10,824 bases of DNA from an uncultured Novosphingobium sp. Its GTDB lineage: Bacteria > Pseudomonadota > Alphaproteobacteria > Sphingomonadales > Sphingomonadaceae. Both the position numbers and the translations under genes were made by a program. Below the pieces are notes generated by a model, which was given only the letters and a program-made list of their open reading frames with translations, was not told the DNA's origin and ran no database searches. The stretch lies in NCBI GenBank assembly GCA_946886365.1, contig CAMPIM010000111.1:1-10824 (forward strand), in the 5' to 3' direction. Every line of letters begins with the position of its first letter. Position 1 is the first letter of the stretch. Below, in pieces: positions 1 through 7,301 of this stretch.

Positions 1-200
1 CCGCCCATGCCGGTGCCGGTCGGATCGCCGCCCTGCGCCATGAAGCCGGGGATGACGCGGTGGAAGACGACGCCGTCGTAAAAGCCTTCCTTCGCCAGCT
101 GAGAGATGCGTTCGACGTGACCGGGCGCCAGATCGGGACGCAGCTTGATCACGACGTCGCCGCCGCTGTCGAGGGTAAGGGTGAGCGTTTCGTCGGCCAT
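1..200 (-). CDS. Cyclophilin-type peptidyl-prolyl cis-trans isomerase, N-terminal part
   Basis: Only the first 66 codons are present; the gene continues past the left edge. The protein begins [14 protein letters not shown] and carries the cyclophilin active-site block around residues 46-57 ([14 protein letters not shown], with the catalytic Arg48, plus Phe53, Met54 and Gln56). Cyclophilins catalyse cis-trans isomerisation of peptide bonds before proline and assist protein folding. There is no signal peptide, because the conserved beta strand starts within ten residues of the Met, so it should be cytoplasmic. The start is supported by an AGGAGA Shine-Dalgarno sequence about seven bases upstream (positions 207-212). 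It is divergent from mgtE, with 157 bp between the two starts. The family is certain from the motif. The specific paralogue (PpiB-like) cannot be settled from a fragment. Confidence 0.93.
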   Translation of the reverse strand, partial: MADETLTLTLDSGGDVVIKLRPDLAPGHVERISQLAKEGFYDGVVFHRVIPGFMAQGGDPTGTGMG

Positions 201-357
201 GGAAATCTCCTCTTGAGGGGGAGTGGGGAAATGTTGGTCCATATAGAGCGTTGGGGCGGGGATGGAAGCGCCTCAATCAATCTTTGGGGCATTGCTTTTA
301 ATTCATTCATGAGCAAAAGCAGCCGAATGTTACAGGAACCGGACAGTAGGGGACGCG

Positions 358-1791
358 ATGAGCGAGCGAGCCGATATGGCCGAACCCCGGCCGGACGAAC
401 TGCCTGTTGACGACAAGATCGTTGAACAGCCCGAATCCCGTCATGACGAGGATGATCGGCTAAAGCCCGCTTTTGTTTCCGCCGTGCTGGACGCGGTGGA
501 GGATGAGGACCGCGATCGCGCGCGCGAACTGGTGTCGCCGCTGCACCCCGCCGACATTGCCGACCTTCTGGAACTTACCCCGTCCGACCGGCGCGGGGAA
601 GTAGCTGCGGCGCTGGGCGATCTGGTCGGCGCGGAGGTGCTGTCCGAGCTTAACGACTATGTCCGCGACGACCTGCTCGATGCGCTGGAGCCCAAGCAGG
701 TGGCCGAATTCGCCGCCGAACTGGACACCGACGACGCGGTCGCGATCATCGAGGACATGGAGGAGGCCGATCAGCAGGCCGTCCTCGATGCGATGGAGCC
801 GGAAGATCGCGCCGCGATCGAAAACGCGCTGTCCTATCCGGAAGAATCCGCCGGCCGCCTGATGCAGCGCGACTTGGTCGCGGTGCCCGAGCATATGACG
901 GTCGGGCAGGTGATCGACTATCTGCGCGACAATCGCGACCTCACCACCGATTTCTGGGAAATCTTTGTGGTGGACGAGGCGCATAAGCCGATCGGCACCT
1001 GCCAGTTGAGCTGGATACTCACCTGTCCGCGTTCCATCGCGATGGCGGACGTCATGAAGCGTGAGCAGACGCTGATCCCGGTCGATATGGATCAGGAAGA
1101 AGTGGCGCTACGCTTCCAGAAATATGCGCTGATTTCCGCCGCCGTGGTGGACGCGAGCGGTCGACTGGTCGGCATGATCACGGTCGATGACATCGTCCAC
1201 ATCATTTCCGAGGAAGCGGGCGAGGACATCCTGCGCCTGTCAGGTGCGGGCGAGGGCGACATCAATCAGCCGATATTGGAGACGGTGCGCACGCGCTTGT
1301 CCTGGCTGGTGGTGAATCTGGGCACGGCGGTGCTGGCGGCTTCGGTAGTCGGGCTGTTTCAGGCCACCATCTCGAAATATGTGGTGCTGGCGGTGCTGAT
1401 GCCGATCGTGTCCGGCATGGGCGGGAATGCGGGGACGCAGACCATGGCGGTGGCGGTGCGCGCGCTGGCGACCAATCAGCTGACCAGTTCGAATACGATC
1501 CGCCAGATCGCGCGGGAATTCCGCATTGCGAGCGCCAACGGTACGGCGCTGGGGATATTGATCGGCGTCGCGGTCGGGCTGATCTACGGCAATCATGACC
1601 TTGGCCTTGTCATTGCAATGGCGATGCTGATCAATAATCTGGTCGCGGGGTTAGCGGGCATATTGGTGCCGGTAACGCTCGACCGGTTCGATATCGATCC
1701 GGCAGTGTCGTCGGCGGTGTTCGTGACGACGATGACCGATGTGATGGGCTTCTTCTCCTTCCTTGGGCTGGCGACGATCTGGGGTTTGTGA
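358..1791 (+). CDS. mgtE: MgtE-family magnesium transporter
   Basis: The 477-residue protein has the standard MgtE layout. An acidic N-terminal tail (1-35) is followed by the helical MgtE N domain (about 36-160, rich in 'L..LHPADIADLLE' and 'DTDDAVAIIEDM' type repeats), a pair of CBS domains (about 165-285) and a five-helix membrane domain (about 310-477). The membrane part contains the family signature PIVSGMGGNAGTQT (349-362) and VTTMTDVMGFF near the end. Asp461 probably corresponds to the pore aspartate that binds magnesium in the Thermus thermophilus protein. In this family the N and CBS domains sense cytoplasmic magnesium and close the channel when it is high, so regulation is largely built into the protein. 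The start at 358 has only a weak purine-rich site (AGGGGA) upstream. No long leader that could hold a magnesium riboswitch is visible. A DUF1489 gene follows after 40 bp and may be co-transcribed. Confidence 0.96.
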   Translation: MSERADMAEPRPDELPVDDKIVEQPESRHDEDDRLKPAFVSAVLDAVEDEDRDRARELVSPLHPADIADLLELTPSDRRGEVAAALGDLVGAEVLSELNDYVRDDLLDALEPKQVAEFAAELDTDDAVAIIEDMEEADQQAVLDAMEPEDRAAIENALSYPEESAGRLMQRDLVAVPEHMTVGQVIDYLRDNRDLTTDFWEIFVVDEAHKPIGTCQLSWILTCPRSIAMADVMKREQTLIPVDMDQEEVALRFQKYALISAAVVDASGRLVGMITVDDIVHIISEEAGEDILRLSGAGEGDINQPILETVRTRLSWLVVNLGTAVLAASVVGLFQATISKYVVLAVLMPIVSGMGGNAGTQTMAVAVRALATNQLTSSNTIRQIAREFRIASANGTALGILIGVAVGLIYGNHDLGLVIAMAMLINNLVAGLAGILVPVTLDRFDIDPAVSSAVFVTTMTDVMGFFSFLGLATIWGL

Positions 1792-1831
1792 CGGGGCTTG
1801 ACCGTTCGCGTTCAGCGCCCATCTTCTGCTG

Positions 1832-2230
1832 ATGCCGCTTCATCTCACCAAGATCGCCTTTGGCAGTGAAAGCCCTGCGACGTTGCGTGCCTGGCTGGAA
1901 AGTCATGGCGAAGAGGCGCGGCTGACGACGCGCTATTTGCCCAAGCGGGTGGCGGAGATGGAGGGCGGGTCGCTTTACTGGATACATCAGCACAGGCTGG
2001 TGGGACGCAGTCCGTTGATCGGGTTTCAGGAAACGGGGCAGGGGCGGTTCTGGATCAGGCTGGAGCCGCGACTGATCGCGGTGCGGGGGGCGCCGAAGCG
2101 GGCGCATCAGGGATGGCGCTATCTGGAGGAGAAGGATGCGCCGCCTGATCTGGGGTCAGGCGAGGTGGATGATCTGGATGCTATGCCGCCTGCGATGCTG
2201 GGGGAGTTGGCGCGGTTGGGGTTGGTTTGA
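1832..2230 (+). CDS. DUF1489 family protein
   Basis: A 132-residue protein starting MPLHLTKIAFGS and containing the conserved stretches LTTRYLPKR (about 31-39) and GGSLYWIHQHRLVGRSPLIGF (about 45-65), which I recognise as DUF1489, a small alphaproteobacterial family of unknown function. The length is close to the family norm. It has no signal peptide, membrane segment or cysteine cluster, so it should be a soluble cytoplasmic protein. Aromatic residues and the W-I-H-x-H motif are conserved-looking, but I know of no assigned activity. It lies 40 bp after mgtE on the same strand and probably shares its transcript. No clear Shine-Dalgarno sequence precedes the ATG, which fits translation coupled to or following mgtE. 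The end converges on rpoN. Confidence 0.88.
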   Translation: MPLHLTKIAFGSESPATLRAWLESHGEEARLTTRYLPKRVAEMEGGSLYWIHQHRLVGRSPLIGFQETGQGRFWIRLEPRLIAVRGAPKRAHQGWRYLEEKDAPPDLGSGEVDDLDAMPPAMLGELARLGLV

Positions 2231-2262
2231 GGGGGTTTTGGTTGGATTTGCGCTAAGCAACA

Positions 2263-2382
2263 TCCGTTCGCCCTGTTCGACCGAGCCACTTGTCTCGTTC
2301 GAATGTCGACGGGTTCTACTTCCTTTTCAAACCTCACATCTAAGAAGAAGTGAAGGGCTTCGATAGGCTCAGCCCGAACGGA
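2263..2382. repeat. REP-like inverted sequences in the convergent spacer
   Basis: The spacer between the ends of the DUF1489 gene and rpoN holds two related sequences in opposite orientation. Exact 8-bp arms TCCGTTCG (2263-2270) and CGAACGGA (2375-2382) face each other. The right copy (2352-2382) has its own small hairpin, GGGCT (2355-2359) with AGCCC (2371-2375), and reads GGCTTCGATAGGCTCAGCCC. This resembles the short 'CTTCGACAGGCTCAG..CGAACGG' repeats scattered between genes of many proteobacteria. The left copy is more degenerate. Such elements can act as transcription stops or mRNA 3' end stabilisers between convergent genes. The arms and hairpin are directly visible; membership of a genome-wide repeat family is inferred. 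Nothing else recognisable lies in 2231-2433. Confidence 0.55.
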
Positions 2383-2433
2383 GGAGGGGTGTGTTTGGCA
2401 GGCGGTGAGGCGCTTTAACCGGGCGATTTTGCG

Positions 2434-3942
2434 TTACGCGGCCTTGCCTTGAAGTGCTTTTTGCCGCCGTCTCTGCACCGAAGACCCAATCCCCAACGCT
2501 TCCCGATATTTCGCGACTGTGCGGCGGGCGAGGTCCATGCCTTTGGCGCGGAGCAGGTCGACCAGCGTATCGTCTGACAGGATCGCGTCGGGTGCTTCGG
2601 CGGCGATCAGGGCCTTGATGTGGCTTTTCACCGCTTCGGCTGAAACCGCGCCGTCGCCACTGGCCGCCGCGACGCCGCTGGTGAAGAAATATTTGAGCTC
2701 ATAGACGCCGCGCGGGCAAGACAGATATTTGTTTGATGTTACGCGGCTGACGGTGGATTCGTGCATGCCGATGGCTTCGGCCACCATTTTAAGCGTCAGG
2801 GGCTTTAAGTGCGCAACCCCCTTGCGGAAGAAGTCCTCCTGACAGCGGACGATCTCGGTCGCGACCTTGATGATCGTTTTCTGACGTTGGTCGAGCGCCT
2901 TCACCAGCCAGTTCGCGCTGGCGAGGCAGTCGGCGAGCCAAGCCTTTGACGCGCGGTTCTGTGGGCCGGACGAGAGTTCCACATAATAGCTGCGGTTGAT
3001 GAGCAGGCGGGGGAGGGTCGCGCTGTTGATTTCGATCGACCAGCCATCTCGCGCGGGATTGACGAAGATGTCGGGGGTCACCGGCGCCGCGCGATCGGTG
3101 GAATAGCGGAGGCCGGGCTTGGGATCATAGCCGCGCAGTTCGCGGATCATGTCGGCCATGTCCTCCTCATCCACGGCGCAGATGCGGCGCAGTTGAGGGA
3201 TGGCGCCACGGGCCAACAGATCGAGATTGGCGAGCAGCTTTGCCATGCAGGGGTCGTATCGATCCGCTTCCTTGGCCTGAAGCGTCAGGCATTCGGCGAG
3301 CGAGCGGGCGCCGACGCCCGTGGGGTCGAAGCTGTGGATCACGCCCAGAACCTGTTCGGCGTGCGCGAGTGGGACGCCCAGCGCATGGGCAGTTTCGAGG
3401 AGGTTGGCTTCCAGATAGCCTGCCTCATCAATCTGGCCGATCAACTGCGTGGCGATGAGCAGGTCCATGCTATCGAGCGCGCTGCGCGCTTGGTCCATCA
3501 GATGTTCCTGAAGGCCGATTTCCGGATTGGCGAAGCTGTCGAAGTCGATCGCTTCGCCGCCGCCCTGAAGCATGTCGTGGCCGCCGGATCCCACGGCGCC
3601 GACGGCGCGATCGGAGGGGCCGTCGTCGATGAAGGTTTCCGCGCCATAATCGACGTCGAGCGGTGCGTCGGATTCGGCGCGGCCCTGGCCGATCAGGGCG
3701 TCGATTGCGCCGGTTTCGGGGGCACGGGCAGGAAGGTCGATCTGCGCGTCGATGCCGTCAGCGGCGGGCGCGTTGTCGATGGGGCCGCCCGTCTCCAGCA
3801 ACGGGTTTTTTTCAAGCTCAGCCGCGACGAAAGCGTCGATTTCGAGGTTGGAGAGGGCCAGCAGTTTGATCGCCTGCTGAAGCTGCGGCGTCATTACCAG
3901 CGACTGGCTTTGCCGCAGGTCGAGACGAGGCCCGAGCGCCAT
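2434..3942 (-). CDS. rpoN: RNA polymerase sigma-54 factor
   Basis: A complete 502-residue sigma-54. Region I (about 1-50) is the glutamine- and leucine-rich activator-responsive segment (LRQSQSLVMTPQLQQAIKLL). Region II (about 51-140) is acidic and variable. The core-binding domain covers about 141-330. A helix-turn-helix (about 382-405, AEAIGMHESTVSRVTSNKY) and the diagnostic RpoN box ARRTVAKYRE at 472-481 complete the DNA-binding part, which reads -24/-12 promoters. Sigma-54 directs RNA polymerase to promoters that need an AAA+ enhancer-binding protein. No such activator lies in the window, so targets cannot be named. The gene starts 51 bp after lptB on the same strand and is probably co-transcribed with it, an arrangement common in proteobacteria. 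The site before the start (CAAGGGC) is modest. Confidence 0.97.
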   Translation of the reverse strand: MALGPRLDLRQSQSLVMTPQLQQAIKLLALSNLEIDAFVAAELEKNPLLETGGPIDNAPAADGIDAQIDLPARAPETGAIDALIGQGRAESDAPLDVDYGAETFIDDGPSDRAVGAVGSGGHDMLQGGGEAIDFDSFANPEIGLQEHLMDQARSALDSMDLLIATQLIGQIDEAGYLEANLLETAHALGVPLAHAEQVLGVIHSFDPTGVGARSLAECLTLQAKEADRYDPCMAKLLANLDLLARGAIPQLRRICAVDEEDMADMIRELRGYDPKPGLRYSTDRAAPVTPDIFVNPARDGWSIEINSATLPRLLINRSYYVELSSGPQNRASKAWLADCLASANWLVKALDQRQKTIIKVATEIVRCQEDFFRKGVAHLKPLTLKMVAEAIGMHESTVSRVTSNKYLSCPRGVYELKYFFTSGVAAASGDGAVSAEAVKSHIKALIAAEAPDAILSDDTLVDLLRAKGMDLARRTVAKYREALGIGSSVQRRRQKALQGKAA

Positions 3943-3993
3943 CAGCCGGAGCCCTTGCCGTCATGCTGAAGGGAAGGGCGGGGGCCAGTCATC

Positions 3994-4779
3994 TCAGAGC
4001 GAGAAATTCTCGCCCAGATAGAGGCGGCGGACTTCGGCATTGGCGACGAGTTCAGTCGGGCTGCCTGTGAAGAGCACTTGCCCGCCATAGATGATGCAGG
4101 CGCGATCGACGATTTCCAGCGTCTCGCGCACATTATGGTCGGTGATAAGGACGCCGATTCCCCGCGTCTTGAGCTGCTTTACGAGGTCGCGAATGTCGGC
4201 GATGGACAGGGGGTCGATGCCCGCGAAAGGCTCGTCGAGCAGGACGATGGACGGGTTGGCAGCGAGGGCGCGCGCGATTTCGCAGCGGCGGCGTTCACCG
4301 CCGGACAACGCCATGGCGGACGAGTTGGCGAGCCGGGTGAGGCCGAATTCGTCGAGCAATTGCGCAAGGCGGGCGTCGCGGGCGGATTTGTCGGGCTCCG
4401 CCAGTTCCAGCACGGCGCTGATATTCTGGGCGACCGTGAGGCCGCGGAAGATGGACGTTTCCTGCGGCAGATAGCCAAGGCCCAGAATCGCGCGGCGGTA
4501 CATGGGCAGGCCGGTAATGTCCTCACCGTCAAGGATGATGCGGCCATGATCCGGGCGCACCAGGCCCATGACGGAATAGAAGCAGGTCGTTTTGCCCGCG
4601 CCGTTGGGGCCGAGCAGGCCGACAACCTCACCCTTCCCGACCGTCAGCGAAACATCGGTCAGGACGGCGCGCTTGTCATAGCTTTTGGCGATGGAGACGA
4701 CGGACAGTCCGTCGCTCACTTCCTGCGCGGACATGCGCCTGCTGGCGCTTTGTCTATCCTGAATCACGACGTCGTCCAT
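3994..4779 (-). CDS. lptB: Lipopolysaccharide export ABC transporter ATP-binding protein LptB
   Basis: A 261-residue ABC ATPase with every nucleotide-binding motif intact: Walker A GPNGAGKTT (57-65), Q-loop Gln106, signature LSGGERRR (158-165), Walker B ending LLDEP (Asp182, Glu183) and H-loop His215. The sequence IFRGLTVAQNI and the C-terminal YLGENFSL are typical of LptB, which powers LptFG at the inner membrane to extract lipopolysaccharide for transport to the outer membrane. It is about 20 residues longer than usual at the N-terminus. An internal Met16 (4732-4734) is a possible alternative start, but the AAGGGTGAG site directly before the 4779 start favours the longer form. Just upstream, TTGCCA (4840-4845) and TATTTT (4815-4820) could be a weak promoter, although the 19-base spacing is not ideal. 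rpoN follows 51 bp downstream. Confidence 0.95.
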   Translation of the reverse strand: MDDVVIQDRQSASRRMSAQEVSDGLSVVSIAKSYDKRAVLTDVSLTVGKGEVVGLLGPNGAGKTTCFYSVMGLVRPDHGRIILDGEDITGLPMYRRAILGLGYLPQETSIFRGLTVAQNISAVLELAEPDKSARDARLAQLLDEFGLTRLANSSAMALSGGERRRCEIARALAANPSIVLLDEPFAGIDPLSIADIRDLVKQLKTRGIGVLITDHNVRETLEIVDRACIIYGGQVLFTGSPTELVANAEVRRLYLGENFSL

Positions 4780-4780
4780 T

Positions 4781-4790
4781 ACTCACCCTT
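4781..4790 (-). promoter_or_regulatory. Ribosome binding site of lptB
   Basis: Read on the minus strand this is AAGGGTGAGT immediately before the ATG at 4779, a good match to the anti-Shine-Dalgarno sequence. It decides between the start at 4779 and the internal Met codon at 4734, which has a poorer site. Confidence 0.6.
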
Positions 4791-5011
4791 GCTGCGACAT
4801 GGTTAGCGTCAAGTAAAATACTCGCGCGGCCGAGGCAATTGGCAAGCTTTGTGCATGGGATGGCGCTCGGGGCAAGGGGAAAATCGGTGATTTCGGCATC
4901 CAGGGCGTCGAAAGCTTGATTTGGTGGGCCGCAAGGGTCAGGGCGGTAAAGCTGAGCCACCCGGTTGCAGGGCCAAGCTATACGCTGCTGTGCAATCGAC
5001 GCGGATAATAA

Positions 5012-5021
5012 GAGGCGAGGA
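5012..5021 (+). promoter_or_regulatory. Ribosome binding site of the cofGH fusion
   Basis: GAGGCGAGGA lies directly before the ATG at 5022. It supports this start over the in-frame ATG 57 bases upstream at 4965, which has no purine-rich site before it and would add 19 residues that look unlike a CofG N-terminus (MQGQAIRCCAIDADNKRRG). Confidence 0.6.
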
Positions 5022-7301
5022 ATGAGGATAGAAGCGCTGATCCGGGAGCCGGTGGAGTCGTTGATCGAACAGGCTGAGGTAATGACCTTGGCCGCATTCG
5101 GGGCGACCGTCACCTATTCGCGCAAGGTTTTCATCCCGCTGACTCACCTGTGCCGCGATGTCTGCCATTATTGCACCTTTGCCAAGGCGCCGCGCCATGC
5201 GGGGGCGCCCTATCTGTCGATCGAACAGGTGCTGGAGATTGCGCGCGCGGGCGAGGCGGCGGGATGCCGGGAGGCGCTGTTCACGCTGGGGGACCGGCCG
5301 GAGGATCGCTATACGGTGGCGCGGAATGGGCTGGCGGCGCTGGGTCATGACACGACGCTGAGCTATCTGCGTGAGGCTGCTGCTGCGGTGCTGGCGGAGA
5401 CCAGCCTGTTGCCGCATCTGAACCCCGGCATCATGAGTGACGCTGATCTGGCGATGCTGCGGCCGGTCGCGGCATCGATGGGGCTGATGCTGGAAAGCAC
5501 GGCGACGCGGCTGTGCGAAAAGGGCGGGCCACATCATGGTTCGCCCGATAAGGTTCCGGCGGTGCGGCTGGAGGCGATCGAGGCGGCGGGACGCGCGCGG
5601 GTGCCCTTTACCACCGGGCTGCTGATCGGCATCGGCGAGACGCGGATGGAGCGGATCGAGGCGTTGCTGGCGATCCGCGACGCTCATGCGCGGCACGGGC
5701 ATATTCAGGAAGTTATCATCCAGAACTTCCGGGCTAAGCCGGATACCCGGATGGCCGATCATGCCGAACCGCCGTTGGAAGAACATCTGTGGACGGTCGC
5801 CGCCGCGCGATTGATTTTGGGGCCGGATATGACCATCCAGGCGCCGCCCAATCTCCAGCCCGATGGCCTTGCGGCGTTGATGCGCGCGGGGGTCAATGAC
5901 TGGGGCGGGGTGTCTCCGGTAACGCCCGATCATGTGAATCCGGAAGCGCCCTGGCCGCATCTGATGGCGCTTGGCGCGGCGACGGCGGCGGCCGGGCGCG
6001 TGCTGACCGAAAGGCTGGCGGTGGGGCCGGTCTATGCCAAGGAGCCGGAGCGCTGGCTGGAGCCGGACATCGCGCTGAAGGTCCGTCGGGCGGTGGATGC
6101 GCGGGGCCTGCCTATCGTCGAGCGGTGGCGCGCGGGAGCGGGTGAGGCGCCGCCGCTGCTGCCACTCGCAGGGGAGACGCTGTCGGCCAAGCGGATCGAT
6201 GCGATATTGGACAAGGCGACGGCGAGTCGAGGGCTGGACGAGAGCGAGATCGTCACGCTGTTCCAGGCTACGGGTTCCGATGTGCGGCGGGTGATGGATG
6301 CCGCCGATGCATTGCGGCGCGAGGCCGTGGGTGACGTGGTCACTTACGTCATCAACCGCAACATCAATTATACGAACATCTGCACCTATAAATGTGGCTT
6401 CTGCGCCTTTTCCAAGGGGACGGCGAAGGCGCTGCGGGGGCCTGCCTACCGGCTCGATCTGGACGAAGTGAGGCGTCGCGCGGCCGAGGCGCAGGCGCGG
6501 GGCGCGACCGAAGTATGCCTCCAGGGCGGCATCCATCCGGATTATGACGGCCACACCTATCTGTCGATTGTGGAGGCGGTGCGGGATGCGGCGCCGGGGA
6601 TCCACGTCCATGCCTTTTCCCCGCTGGAGATTACGCACGGCGCATCGACGCTCGGCATGGGGCTGGAACCCTATCTGGCGATGTTGAAGGAGGCGGGGCT
6701 GTCGACCTTGCCCGGCACGGCGGCCGAAATACTGCATGAGGAAGTGCGAGCGATCATCTGTCCCGACAAGCTGTCGGCGGATGAGTGGGTCGCCGTCATG
6801 CGCGCCGCGCATCGGGTCGGCCTGAAAAGCACTGCGACCATCATGTTTGGCCATGTCGACGATTATCGCCACTGGGCGCGGCATTTGCGGGTGGTGCGCG
6901 ATCTTCAGGCGGAGACGGGCGGCTTTACCGAGTTCGTGCCGCTGCCCTTCGTCCATATGGAAGCGCCGATGTGGCGAAAGGGCAAGGCGCGATCCGGCCC
7001 GAGCTTCCGTGAAGCGATGCTGATGCAGGCGGTGGCGCGGATCGCGTTGCATGGCGCCATCCCGAACATTCAGGCGAGTTGGGTGAAACTGGGCGAGGAG
7101 GGCGTGATTGCTGCACTCGGCGCGGGGGTCAATGATCTGGGGGGCGTGTTGATGGACGAGTCGATCACGCGTGCGGCAGGTGGCACGCATGGGCAATTTT
7201 TCGATGTGGAGCGTATGCACCGCACCGCCGAGGCGGCGGGCCGTTTCGCCCGGCAGCGCACGACGCTTTATGGCATGATCAAGCAGGAGGTAGCCGCCTG
7301 A
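5022..7301 (+). CDS. fbiC: Bifunctional FO synthase (fused CofG-CofH, FbiC type)
   Basis: A 759-residue protein made of two radical SAM enzymes in tandem. The N-terminal half (about 30-340) is CofG-like, with its iron-sulfur motif CxxxCxxC at Cys44, Cys48 and Cys51 (CRDVCHYCTF). The C-terminal half (about 385-750) is CofH-like, with Cys454, Cys458 and Cys461 (CTYKCGFCAF) followed by QGGIHPDY (501-508). CofH joins tyrosine to 5-amino-6-ribitylaminouracil, a riboflavin intermediate, and CofG closes the ring to give FO (7,8-didemethyl-8-hydroxy-5-deazariboflavin). FO is the core of coenzyme F420 and also an antenna pigment of some photolyases. Domain order matches mycobacterial FbiC, though the protein is shorter. 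Both radical SAM motifs look intact, so both activities are expected. The stop overlaps the next start (TGATG), implying an operon with the CitE-like lyase. The later F420 genes (cofC, cofD, cofE) are not in the window. Confidence 0.94.
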   Translation: MRIEALIREPVESLIEQAEVMTLAAFGATVTYSRKVFIPLTHLCRDVCHYCTFAKAPRHAGAPYLSIEQVLEIARAGEAAGCREALFTLGDRPEDRYTVARNGLAALGHDTTLSYLREAAAAVLAETSLLPHLNPGIMSDADLAMLRPVAASMGLMLESTATRLCEKGGPHHGSPDKVPAVRLEAIEAAGRARVPFTTGLLIGIGETRMERIEALLAIRDAHARHGHIQEVIIQNFRAKPDTRMADHAEPPLEEHLWTVAAARLILGPDMTIQAPPNLQPDGLAALMRAGVNDWGGVSPVTPDHVNPEAPWPHLMALGAATAAAGRVLTERLAVGPVYAKEPERWLEPDIALKVRRAVDARGLPIVERWRAGAGEAPPLLPLAGETLSAKRIDAILDKATASRGLDESEIVTLFQATGSDVRRVMDAADALRREAVGDVVTYVINRNINYTNICTYKCGFCAFSKGTAKALRGPAYRLDLDEVRRRAAEAQARGATEVCLQGGIHPDYDGHTYLSIVEAVRDAAPGIHVHAFSPLEITHGASTLGMGLEPYLAMLKEAGLSTLPGTAAEILHEEVRAIICPDKLSADEWVAVMRAAHRVGLKSTATIMFGHVDDYRHWARHLRVVRDLQAETGGFTEFVPLPFVHMEAPMWRKGKARSGPSFREAMLMQAVARIALHGAIPNIQASWVKLGEEGVIAALGAGVNDLGGVLMDESITRAAGGTHGQFFDVERMHRTAEAAGRFARQRTTLYGMIKQEVAA

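Noticed and set aside
201..357. A magnesium riboswitch in front of mgtE.
   Set aside because: The spacer is only 157 bp, is shared with a divergent gene, and shows no strong hairpin series that I can fold by eye.
60..410. A 116-codon plus-strand open frame at the left end.
   Set aside because: It runs antisense through the cyclophilin gene, across the divergent spacer and into mgtE in another frame; no motif supports it.
3193..3969. A 258-codon plus-strand open frame opposite rpoN.
   Set aside because: It mirrors the sigma-54 coding frame, and no family motif is visible, whereas the minus strand carries the RpoN box and all sigma-54 regions.
4078..4806. A 242-codon plus-strand open frame opposite lptB.
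   Set aside because: The opposite strand has all ABC ATPase motifs; the plus-strand product has no recognisable domain and a skewed composition.
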